64,000 bases of DNA. It comes from CBDHGY01 sp965263325. GTDB lineage: Bacteria; Pseudomonadota; Alphaproteobacteria; Caulobacterales; Hyphomonadaceae. Within the stretch, counting starts at the first letter, position 1; every line of letters starts with the position of its first letter. A model generated the notes under the pieces. That model had not been told where the DNA came from, ran no database searches, and saw nothing but the letters and a program-made list of their open reading frames with translations. Below are positions 25,328-33,213 of this stretch, piece by piece. Position numbers and translations under genes: made by a program. The stretch is from positions 186,001 through 250,000 of the forward strand of contig CBDHGY010000002.1 of assembly GCA_965263325.1 (NCBI GenBank). The letters are read 5' to 3'.

Positions 25328-26833
25328 ATGGCAGTTGATACCATCTGGAATGGTCGGCCATCCGTCCAGTCAATCGACAGTGGAGCAATCGTTTCGCGAC
25401 CGCGCCTGGGAAAGGCTGACTTGGCGCTTCAGCTTTGGCGCGCAAAAGGATTGATGACGCTTGTCGCACTCGTTGTCGCGGTGCCCTTTGTGATGCTCGC
25501 AATGGTGATGCCGACGAAGTATGAGGCATCGGTGGGGTTGCTTGTGTCTCTTGGGGAGGAGCAGGTTTATCGGCCGCGGGTCGGCAGCGAGGCTGCAGGC
25601 GCAATTCCTGATCAAGAATTACTCAATCAGTCTGAGCTTGAACTCATGCGGAGCCCAATTGTCGCTGAGCGCGCGCTCGATCAATTTTCTTTGGAGGAGA
25701 TTTATCCGGAGATTGCGCAGGAGCGCGCTTTGATCGCCGTTGAAATGCCGGGCAGGGATCCGGCGATAAAGCTGCGTCAAATGGGAATTGAAGCTATCCA
25801 TGAAGACTTTAGCACCGGTGCAACGCCGAACAGCAACGTTATTCGTGCAACATTCAAGCACGAAGATCCGGAATATTCAGCTCTAATCCTGAACACATTG
25901 GTCGATCAATATCTTGAATATCGCTCGGAAGTTTATCTCAGTTCCCGCTCCACCGGATTTGGTGAGCAGCGAGAACGATTTGAAACTGATTTGCTCCGCG
26001 CTGAAATGAACATCAAGTCATTTCTTGAAGAAAACGCCATCGGCGATTTCGAGGCTGAAAGACTCGCTGCCCAATCAATGTACGCCACAGTTACCGATGA
26101 AATATTCAAGGTGAAGTCCCGAACCACTGCCGTTGAAGGGCAGCTCGAAACGTTGGCACGCCAAATGCCGCAAACCAATCCCTTGGTCGATATCTTCGTG
26201 GAAGACTCGACCGAGCAAACGCTTCTAAACTTACGCATTGAGCGAGAACAAGCCTTGAGCCGCTACAAGCCAGATTCGCGCGTCGTTGTGGCAATCGATA
26301 AACAGATTGAGCAAGTCGAAGCTTATCTCGCTGAACAAACAGGTTCAGTTGGAACACGCCGGACCGGACCAAACCCAGTCTATCAAGACATGGAGCAGCG
26401 ACGATCTGGTTTGGAGGCGGAGGCGAAGTCTCTTGCAAACCTACGCGATGAGCTTCGCCGTCAGGAAGCTGCAGCCTCTGCTCGATTGAGAAAGTTCGTC
26501 AACATTCTACCAGAGTGGCAGGAACTCCAGCGCCAGCGCGCCCTCTACGAACAGAACCTCTCCAGTTTTGCGGCCCGCGAAATCGAAAGCCAGACGCTGA
26601 CAGAATTTGCTCGTCAGGAAACCGACAATATTCGGGTCATTGAACGGGCGCGACCGCCATTGCAGGGAGCAAGTCTGAAGTTGCCAATCCTGGCGTTTGG
26701 AGTTCTATTTGCCTTGTTTACGGCGTTTATTGTGGGGCTACTTCGCGCAACAACGCGTCAAGGCTTCTCAACTGCTGGGTCAGTAGAGCGCACGACAGGA
26801 ATTCCAGTGATCGCAAGCGTTCGGAAGCTCTGA
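25328..26833 (+). CDS. hfsA: Polysaccharide chain-length/export protein (Wzz/GumC, HfsA-like)
   Basis: A 501-residue inner-membrane protein with the Wzz layout. It has an N-terminal membrane segment (about 42-62), a long periplasmic domain with coiled-coil parts (about 200-430), a PPLQGASLKLP proline-rich motif, and a second membrane segment (about 453-472). There is no C-terminal kinase domain; a separate kinase-like gene follows after 94 bases. It is divergent from hfsD. Together they should bridge the periplasm for polysaccharide export. Confidence 0.82.
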   Translation: MAVDTIWNGRPSVQSIDSGAIVSRPRLGKADLALQLWRAKGLMTLVALVVAVPFVMLAMVMPTKYEASVGLLVSLGEEQVYRPRVGSEAAGAIPDQELLNQSELELMRSPIVAERALDQFSLEEIYPEIAQERALIAVEMPGRDPAIKLRQMGIEAIHEDFSTGATPNSNVIRATFKHEDPEYSALILNTLVDQYLEYRSEVYLSSRSTGFGEQRERFETDLLRAEMNIKSFLEENAIGDFEAERLAAQSMYATVTDEIFKVKSRTTAVEGQLETLARQMPQTNPLVDIFVEDSTEQTLLNLRIEREQALSRYKPDSRVVVAIDKQIEQVEAYLAEQTGSVGTRRTGPNPVYQDMEQRRSGLEAEAKSLANLRDELRRQEAAASARLRKFVNILPEWQELQRQRALYEQNLSSFAAREIESQTLTEFARQETDNIRVIERARPPLQGASLKLPILAFGVLFALFTAFIVGLLRATTRQGFSTAGSVERTTGIPVIASVRKL

Positions 26834-26927
26834 TTCTTAGTCAGCCGTAGGCTTTGTTCCGCCGAAAAACGCGTCATTAACCATGGCGTGCTAGCCTTTC
26901 GACAGTATTGAGTAAGGAATACAGTTC

Positions 26928-27632
26928 ATGAAAGACCTTCGTTCGGATCTTTCCAATGTTTGGCGCGCAGCAGCACGGATGGCATCGCCGCAGGGGTCTC
27001 GTGCAATCATGTTTCTTTCCGCGCGTTCTGGGGATGGCGCGACGAGTATGGCGGCTTCATTTGCACTGCTGGCAGCAAAAAGAGCCAAGAGAAATGCGTG
27101 GTTGGTCGATCTCGATTTGCGGTCAAATACAGTTTTTAAGGGATTTCAGTCCGGTTTCGCACGAGGAATTGGCAAGCCTGGTAGAGCCTATGACGCATCC
27201 TTGAATACTGAGCAGATCTACAGTGTGGTTCCAAAAACCGTTTCCAATGCTGGGCGACCTTCAGCGCCGCAGAAATTGCTGTCGGTCCACCAGATTGGAA
27301 ACGAAAAGTTACTTGTGACAAGGTTTCGCGAGGATCGGCTTCGCCCAGCCCAGCGTGTTCATATTAGTACCCAGCCAGTCTGGTGGGATAAATTGCGCAA
27401 AGTCTCAGATTGGATTGTGGTTGACGCCCCCGCTATCGACCGTTCTGGTGCGGGGCTCGCTGTTGCAAACCAGATGGATGGCGTCGTACTCGTCGTACGC
27501 GCAGATGATACAAGCGCAGAGGATTTGACGGCACTTCGGCGCGAGGTGGAAATCCACAGAGGAAACATCATAGGTGTTGCCATAAATGCCGTTCGAAGTG
27601 ACGCGCGTCTAGCGGACCGAATGGCTATTTAA
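26928..27632 (+). CDS. hfsB: BY-kinase-like ATPase with degenerate P-loop (HfsB-like)
   Basis: A 234-residue protein of the CpsD/CapB BY-kinase fold. The Walker A region reads SARSGDGATS at 31-40, with Ala38 where the essential Lys should be. The Walker A' motif is intact (AWLVDLDLR, Asp61 and Asp63), and a Walker B-like strand WIVVDAPAIDRSG is present. There is no tyrosine cluster at the C-terminus. It is probably a pseudokinase that works with HfsA. The last 8 bases overlap the convergent glycosyltransferase gene. Confidence 0.75.
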   Translation: MKDLRSDLSNVWRAAARMASPQGSRAIMFLSARSGDGATSMAASFALLAAKRAKRNAWLVDLDLRSNTVFKGFQSGFARGIGKPGRAYDASLNTEQIYSVVPKTVSNAGRPSAPQKLLSVHQIGNEKLLVTRFREDRLRPAQRVHISTQPVWWDKLRKVSDWIVVDAPAIDRSGAGLAVANQMDGVVLVVRADDTSAEDLTALRREVEIHRGNIIGVAINAVRSDARLADRMAI

Positions 27633-28560
27633 CGGCCGGTTTTTTAAGCGCACTTGCGCCATAAAATCTAAGATCGACCCACCAAAATACTTTACCGGCA
27701 CCTCGAATAGCGCGGTCGAGATAGGTTGCGCGCGATGGAGATCTCGTAAGCCACGACATGGCATATATCGCTGAGTTGAGCACAGCCTTTCCGGCTCCAA
27801 TGAGCATCCAAAGAAAAATTTTTCCGTTTTGGCGTGGAGACGCAGTTCGCGCGAGGGTGATAGGTCCCTGCCCATAAGCAAAAGCGCGCTTCAGTGTGTA
27901 ACCGAGCCGTGCGCGCGATGGCGGAACATGTTCAAATGCACGAGCCTCGATGCACCAGCCGAATTTGTGACCCTGTTCCTGAAGGGATCTAAACAACAAA
28001 TCATCCTCGCCGCCCGTTTCATTCATGGCCGTGTCAAACATTGGACCATTCTTCGTGATCAGTGAGAGGTCTAAGAGAGAATTACCGCAGCCGTAAAAGT
28101 GCTCGATCAGACCTGATGGAATGCTGGGCGAACGCGCAAAAAAGGCTTCAAGATATCTGCGATGGTTGCGCGCCTCATCTGGTAAGGCTGTAATGACGGC
28201 ACCGAAAGTGACCGGAACCGGGTATTGTTTGTGAAACAACAATAGTTCTGAAAGCCAGTTGTCGGGAACAGACTGATCATCATCAAGAAATACTGCCAGC
28301 TGCGTTTTTGTTTGCGAGATCGCCGTGTTGCGTGCATTGGCGACACCAGCATTTGGCTCGTGGATATAGCGCACAGGCATGTTTGGCGGTGCAGCCAACT
28401 CCAGGTGCTGGGCGACGTCACGGGCGGATGCATTTGGGTCGTTGTCGACGATCAAGATTTCGAATTCGGTGACACTAGCCTGCGCGAAAACACTTTGCAC
28501 TGCGCGTTTTAAGTCGGTTGGCCGCCGAAACGTTGGAACAATGACGGTTACATCAATCAT
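27625..28560 (-). CDS. hfsG: Family 2 glycosyltransferase (HfsG-like)
   Basis: A 311-residue GT2 enzyme. It begins VTVIVPTFRRPTDLKRAVQS, has the metal-binding FLDDDQ (DxD), and GGEDDLLFRSLQEQGHKFGW as the catalytic ED block, with a membrane-associating helix near 245-265. It would add a sugar to the lipid-linked holdfast repeat. Last of a minus-strand operon, it overlaps the deacetylase gene by 8 bases. Which of the two GT2 genes is the true HfsG needs a phylogeny. Confidence 0.72.
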   Translation of the reverse strand: MIDVTVIVPTFRRPTDLKRAVQSVFAQASVTEFEILIVDNDPNASARDVAQHLELAAPPNMPVRYIHEPNAGVANARNTAISQTKTQLAVFLDDDQSVPDNWLSELLLFHKQYPVPVTFGAVITALPDEARNHRRYLEAFFARSPSIPSGLIEHFYGCGNSLLDLSLITKNGPMFDTAMNETGGEDDLLFRSLQEQGHKFGWCIEARAFEHVPPSRARLGYTLKRAFAYGQGPITLARTASPRQNGKIFLWMLIGAGKAVLNSAIYAMSWLTRSPSRATYLDRAIRGAGKVFWWVDLRFYGASALKKPAVK

Positions 28561-29323
28561 CGTTTGCAGCTTTCATATAATTCATCGCGCCGCTTACACT
28601 CAGAATTTCCGCGTCGATGTCGCGTGCCATTTTTGTCAGTTGGCGCAAATCCTCCGAATGTACGCCAAACGAAGACGGTGACTGATGGACGTCATGCGTA
28701 AATAGAACGATCCAGGTTGGCGATGTCTGAGCTGCGCGAAGAGCCGCGCCCGCACGTTGGATCGTGCGGGGATCGGGTGTGAGCTCAAATGCCCTCAGCT
28801 GCATGCGATCCGCACCGGCATTGTTAATCCCTGGCAAGACGCCTCGGGCTGACTGAAAGTCTTTTACAAGACCTCGTTTAAGGTCGATCTGGGTTTCACC
28901 ATAAGGATAAGCAAATTGGGTGATATTGCTTGCGCCCATTTCAGATAATCGTCTGAGGTTAAGTGCAATATCATCATGAATATCGCTGAGTTTTGCCTTT
29001 GAGCAATCAAGGTGAGAGTGAGTATGTGCGCCAATTTCGTGGCCAGATCTTTGTAGGGCTGCAATATCTGATGCATCGAACTGCTCGCCAGTCCTCGTAT
29101 TCGTGCCTGCGAGCGATGAACAAGCGTAATATGTTCCTTTGCCGTTTACGTTTTCAAGGATTTCCGCACCTTCGTTGGCAGCTGACTTTGGAAAATCGTC
29201 GAAGGTGAAGCTAACAATGGGTTTATCTGGCTGAATGCAAAGCGGTGCAGTGACCCGCCATTGCGTCAGTCGCCGTTTTATCTTGGCCGAGAACGAACGG
29301 CTTGGAGAATAGTCCGGGCTCAT
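28553..29323 (-). CDS. hfsH: Polysaccharide deacetylase (HfsH-like)
   Basis: A 256-residue NodB-type deacetylase with the metal and base motif FTFDDFP near residue 38, the metal-ligand motif HTHSHLD near 97-103, AYPYGE, and a late FTHDVHQSP block. It lacks a signal peptide, which fits HfsH, the enzyme that removes acetyl groups from holdfast N-acetylglucosamine and makes the polymer sticky. Its start overlaps the upstream GT2 gene by four bases, and its end overlaps hfsG by eight. Confidence 0.78.
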   Translation of the reverse strand: MSPDYSPSRSFSAKIKRRLTQWRVTAPLCIQPDKPIVSFTFDDFPKSAANEGAEILENVNGKGTYYACSSLAGTNTRTGEQFDASDIAALQRSGHEIGAHTHSHLDCSKAKLSDIHDDIALNLRRLSEMGASNITQFAYPYGETQIDLKRGLVKDFQSARGVLPGINNAGADRMQLRAFELTPDPRTIQRAGAALRAAQTSPTWIVLFTHDVHQSPSSFGVHSEDLRQLTKMARDIDAEILSVSGAMNYMKAANDD

Positions 29324-30258
29324 TTCAGGTGCTCCGCATAAGTTGCTGCCCTAAACAGTTTCAGCGCCTTCAAACGCAGGCTATTTGGTAAACTAGATCT
29401 GGCGATCCATCTTGCTGCACACGCTACTGTTGAGCGACCAGGGAGACGCGCCAATTTGCGAGCAGCCTGGGCCAGATTCATTTTGCGAGTGGCCTCAGGA
29501 TGCCGGGAGACCAGCCGCGCAAAGTTAGCTCCGGATTCTCCGTATTTGGCAAGTATAGTGTCGGTGTCGTCGAGACCGAGATGGGTCGCAGTGTTGTCGA
29601 TATGAATGATTGGGAACGCTTCAGCCACGCGTAGGCCCCAGTCGACGTCTTCCCATCCCCAGCCACTAAATCCATCGTCGAAACTGATGGAGGAAAGTAC
29701 GGTTCTATGAACGAGAATATTGGATGTAAAAATGTACAAGCCTGGTTCTTTGGATCTTTCGATTGCAGAAACACATTCCGAATTTAATGACTGTGCGGCG
29801 TGCAATGCCTGAGCGGTATTCGGCCGTACTTGTTTAAGAGAAAACCCACCAGAGATGACAGCAGGTTTTGGATGCTCTGCGATCGTGCTGGTATAGCGAT
29901 CGAGGAAGTCTCTGCCGTCGGGGAGCATGTCAGCATCAAGGAATAAGATCCAATCGGTTTTGGCATGGGCGATCAGTCGATTGCGCGCGTGTGAGCGCCC
30001 TTTGTTTTCGCTGCCGGTGATCAACACTGATGAGCTGGGCCAGGCTTGTATCGCCTGTTTACAAGCTGCCGTCAGCTGCTCGTCTCCTGTGCCATCATCA
30101 TAGATGAGCAAACTTATTTCATCGGCGCTTTTGCATTTGGCGAGCGCTGAAACAAGCGCCGTCGGGTCGTCGCGGTAAGTTGGAACCGCGATCGTTAGTA
30201 GTCCGCTGGTGAGAGCATCTTTTGCAAAAAGTGTTTCTGATATGAGGGATGACATCAC
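29320..30258 (-). CDS. Family 2 glycosyltransferase (HfsL-like candidate)
   Basis: A 312-residue GT2 enzyme with LTIAVPTYRDDP, IYDDGTGDEQL, FLDADMLPDGR (DxD) and the catalytic GWGWEDVDWGLR block. It lies 12 bases after hfsE and overlaps hfsH by four bases. Caulobacter has the flippase gene hfsF after hfsE; here a second glycosyltransferase stands in that place. Hirschia baltica uses an additional GT named HfsL, and this could be its counterpart. ATG codons at 30258 and 30255 are both possible starts. Confidence 0.75.
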   Translation of the reverse strand: MMSSLISETLFAKDALTSGLLTIAVPTYRDDPTALVSALAKCKSADEISLLIYDDGTGDEQLTAACKQAIQAWPSSSVLITGSENKGRSHARNRLIAHAKTDWILFLDADMLPDGRDFLDRYTSTIAEHPKPAVISGGFSLKQVRPNTAQALHAAQSLNSECVSAIERSKEPGLYIFTSNILVHRTVLSSISFDDGFSGWGWEDVDWGLRVAEAFPIIHIDNTATHLGLDDTDTILAKYGESGANFARLVSRHPEATRKMNLAQAARKLARLPGRSTVACAARWIARSSLPNSLRLKALKLFRAATYAEHLK

Positions 30259-30270
30259 TATTTCACTGCC

Positions 30271-31800
30271 TCACCGGTCACGTTGACGGTCACCGAGCAG
30301 GCACGGCGCGGTCATAATCATGATGTAGAGGTCGAACCAAAATGATGAACGGTTGATGTACTCCATATCGTACTCAACACGCTTTCTAACACCTTCTTTG
30401 GTGTGAAGAGGGCCGCGTGACCCATTGATTTGTGCCCATCCAGTGATGCCAGGTTTTACCCGATGGCGATGTGCATAGTCGCCGATAATGGTGTGGACTT
30501 CTGTTTCTTCCGTGGTCATGCCAACTGCATGCGGGCGCGGGCCAACAATCGACATCTCACCACGGAGAACATTGATAAGTTGGGGGAGTTCATCGACAGA
30601 TGTTTTGCGAATGAACTGCCCAACACGAGTGACCCGTGGATCGTTCTTTTGGGTTTGCGCAGACATTTTGTCGGCTGCCGCGGTATCATCTTTCATGGAA
30701 CGAAATTTCCAGACCCGGATAATCTGGTTGTTAAAGCCATGTCGGCGCTGGCGGAAAATGACCGGTCCCGGGCTCGATATTTTTACGGCAATCATGGTCA
30801 ATAAAAGGACAGGGCTGAATACAATTAGCATCACGCTGGCAAAGAAAATATCTGCCATACGTTTTACGACGGCTCGGCGTGCATCCTTGGGTTGGCCTGA
30901 TACGTAGGCAGCCGGTGAGTGTGCTATTTCTGCGAGGCTTTCTGCTTCAGGGTTAAAGCCCTCGAAATCTAGGAGCAGTACGATGCGTTGAGGCAGGATA
31001 CGGAGGCGGTCAACCAGTTCTCGAACGCGGTGTTTTGCGTCAGGCGTAATCGTAACTATGATCTTATCGACTTCAGGAAGGCGCTCCCAAGTGAAAAGAT
31101 CATTTAGATGACCGAGCAGAGGGGCTCCGGACAGAGATCTTGGTGCGCGCGAAAGGCGGTCATCAAAAACCCCTACGATATTGACTTCTCTTAATTGAGC
31201 GTTGCGTTCGATCATGCGCTGCGCGTTCGGCGTTGCGCCAACGATCACAACGTTTTCGCTGAGCCTACCATTTCGGATGAGCTGCTTAATCGCAGCGACG
31301 TAATGCGCATGTAGGGCGATCAAAGTAACCCAGGCGGACATCATTGCGATCAGCGCCCAGGCTGACACTGAGTGACCAACGATAGAGTAGGTGACAATGC
31401 CGAGAGCGGCGAGAATGAAGCCGCTCGTATTGCCGACCATGATAATATGATCGACGATTGATCGCCTGAATCCGATTTGATAGACCCCGGCATTGATCAG
31501 TCCCCAGACAGTTAAAATTGGAATGAGGATAAAGGGTAGTGCAAATCCGACAGAAGCGCTGAGCAGGGTCTGACCCGAAAAGTGAATGCTAAATACGGCA
31601 ATTGCGGATAAGGCAATGACATCCGTAAGCAACGTAACTGTCGGAAGACTTCCCATCGACAGCGGTAATTTACCCTGTCCAAATCTTGCGTCGTCAAGCG
31701 AGGGATCTGAGGGTTCGGCGAGAGAAAGCGCAGCTATGCTATCAGCACGCAAACTTTCGTGCTGGCTTAACTTTTCTGCTTTTGCCCAACCATCGGCCAT
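30271..31800 (-). CDS. hfsE: Undecaprenyl-phosphate sugar phosphotransferase (HfsE-like)
   Basis: A 509-residue polyprenyl-phosphate glycosyl-1-phosphate transferase of the WcaJ/WbaP type. It has four predicted N-terminal membrane helices (about 55-160), a CoA-binding-like Rossmann region (NVVIVGATPNAQRM), one more helix near 317-340, and the catalytic domain with PGPVIFRQRRHGFNN, KTSVDELPQLINVLRGEMS and VGPRPHA. It starts the lipid-linked repeat by attaching the first sugar. It heads the minus-strand operon hfsE-GT2-hfsH-hfsG. Confidence 0.85.
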   Translation of the reverse strand: MADGWAKAEKLSQHESLRADSIAALSLAEPSDPSLDDARFGQGKLPLSMGSLPTVTLLTDVIALSAIAVFSIHFSGQTLLSASVGFALPFILIPILTVWGLINAGVYQIGFRRSIVDHIIMVGNTSGFILAALGIVTYSIVGHSVSAWALIAMMSAWVTLIALHAHYVAAIKQLIRNGRLSENVVIVGATPNAQRMIERNAQLREVNIVGVFDDRLSRAPRSLSGAPLLGHLNDLFTWERLPEVDKIIVTITPDAKHRVRELVDRLRILPQRIVLLLDFEGFNPEAESLAEIAHSPAAYVSGQPKDARRAVVKRMADIFFASVMLIVFSPVLLLTMIAVKISSPGPVIFRQRRHGFNNQIIRVWKFRSMKDDTAAADKMSAQTQKNDPRVTRVGQFIRKTSVDELPQLINVLRGEMSIVGPRPHAVGMTTEETEVHTIIGDYAHRHRVKPGITGWAQINGSRGPLHTKEGVRKRVEYDMEYINRSSFWFDLYIMIMTAPCLLGDRQRDR

Positions 31801-31926
31801 GTTGGATCCAATTGACTTATTGAATACTGGTTAAACCAAATCGAGGCGAAAATTCGGTTTCGCCAAAATGCTGAATTTTATGTATTCGTCGTTTGTTAAC
31901 GCCTGATAGCAGACTAGAGATCAGAC

Positions 31927-33015
31927 TTAGATCTTGTCCTGCATCCACTCGCGCGTCAGGAACCCATCGATCAAGTCACAGATCAATCCTAGCTCGAACA
32001 AGGCTTTGCGATAATGCGCAGGATTGACGAGGGACTCAAAATAGGAGCCCACTTCGAATTGGTCACCGGCTTCCAAAGCGAGAGTTAGGTGATCGTCTTC
32101 GAAAATACCGCGTAGCTTCCCACCTTCAAAAAAGCGTTCAATTGCGATGAGGCGCTCCATTTTGTCGGGGGTCAGCAAAGCGCGCGCCTCGACCTGATCG
32201 TTCGAGTAAACCGAAAATGCCTTGTCGAGTTCGATCGATACGAGCTTGACTTCTTCTAGGTCCTTCCATCCTCTTTTGGTCCATTTCCAGGTGCCCGAAC
32301 GAGCCAAGAGTGTGCGCCCCAGAAATCTTTGAGGATAAGCTATGTGCAATAAGATACCCTGGAACACGGTAACGGTCTGTTTGCTATTTCCGCTGCCGCG
32401 TTCTTCAGTTAATTTACATTCGACGAGAGAGAACTTTGTTCCTGCACGTTCGCCTTCAATCAAATCCTCAAATTTGCGATCTGTATAGCTCGGCATTAGA
32501 TCTGCGGCCTTTAAAGTAGGAAAGGCCGGCGTTGGTGCATCTTCCCCTGCGTCCTTCGAAAAGAGGCCTTTGATTTTCGTCTTCTCTTTTGCTTTTTCTG
32601 CTTCGCGGATGGCAAAGTCTTTTATGCCAGACAAAGAGTTTATCCCCGACACATCATGGTGGAGTGTGTTGTAAGTAAATCCGAATGACTCTGCCGCCGA
32701 CGATAGCACGAGGTCTTTAACACCTGTCTTGAACGAATAGAGCTTTAGCATCGGCACAGCTGAAATCAGTGCAGCGCCAAGCCCTGCAATGATAATTGCT
32801 GCAACAAAGTGAATGAAAAATGGGGCAATAACCAAGATTGGCACACCGATCATAGCGGCACGTATGATCGCGCTACTTAGAAGCTGGCTGCGCTGAGACT
32901 CTCGTTTGGTCAGTTCAGGCTCAAGAACATTAATCCAAATGCGTTCGGCATTTGCGTATTCAGGGCGTTCAGCAGAAAACGCCGCCCAATCCTTGTCCAC
33001 AAACGTGCGTGCCAT
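31927..33015 (-). CDS. DUF3137 membrane protein
   Basis: A 362-residue protein with two close membrane helices (about 49-85 in the chosen frame) and a cytoplasmic DUF3137 domain, seen in FGFTYNTLHHDVSGIN and the later strands up to ALEAGDQFEVGSYF. The function is unknown. An ATG at 33033 is in frame, but the ATG at 33015 follows AAGGAAAG and is chosen. It is 126 bases upstream of hfsE on the same strand, and divergent from the M1 peptidase. Confidence 0.78.
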   Translation of the reverse strand: MARTFVDKDWAAFSAERPEYANAERIWINVLEPELTKRESQRSQLLSSAIIRAAMIGVPILVIAPFFIHFVAAIIIAGLGAALISAVPMLKLYSFKTGVKDLVLSSAAESFGFTYNTLHHDVSGINSLSGIKDFAIREAEKAKEKTKIKGLFSKDAGEDAPTPAFPTLKAADLMPSYTDRKFEDLIEGERAGTKFSLVECKLTEERGSGNSKQTVTVFQGILLHIAYPQRFLGRTLLARSGTWKWTKRGWKDLEEVKLVSIELDKAFSVYSNDQVEARALLTPDKMERLIAIERFFEGGKLRGIFEDDHLTLALEAGDQFEVGSYFESLVNPAHYRKALFELGLICDLIDGFLTREWMQDKI

Positions 33016-33104
33016 TAATAGCTTTCCTTGCATAGCGGAGTATCAATTCAGGATTTAGCCTTAGCAAACATATCCTAACAAGTCGCAAGCAAATCGCGGG
33101 TAGA

Positions 33105-33122
33105 CGTGACGAGTTTGTCACG
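33105..33122. promoter_or_regulatory. Inverted repeat, possible operator
   Basis: CGTGAC and GTCACG are separated by six bases in the divergent region between the DUF3137 and M1 peptidase genes. The spacing is two bases too long for a CRP/FNR-type site. It could bind another dimeric regulator, or it may be chance. Confidence 0.25.
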
Positions 33123-33213
33123 CACACTTAATTCATTGCCTGTTTGATGGATCTTCGCCTGACGACTCGCGTGGAGCAGGCTAGATGAAACTGCGGTAAT
33201 TTGGAGTGGGCTC

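Noticed and set aside
25209..25604. Upstream extension of the hfsD-like frame
   Set aside because: The extension is antisense to hfsA, low in family character, and a well-placed ribosome binding site supports the start at 25208.
33105..33122. CRP/FNR-type operator
   Set aside because: The arms are GTGA-N8-TCAC rather than N6, so it is kept only as a generic inverted repeat.
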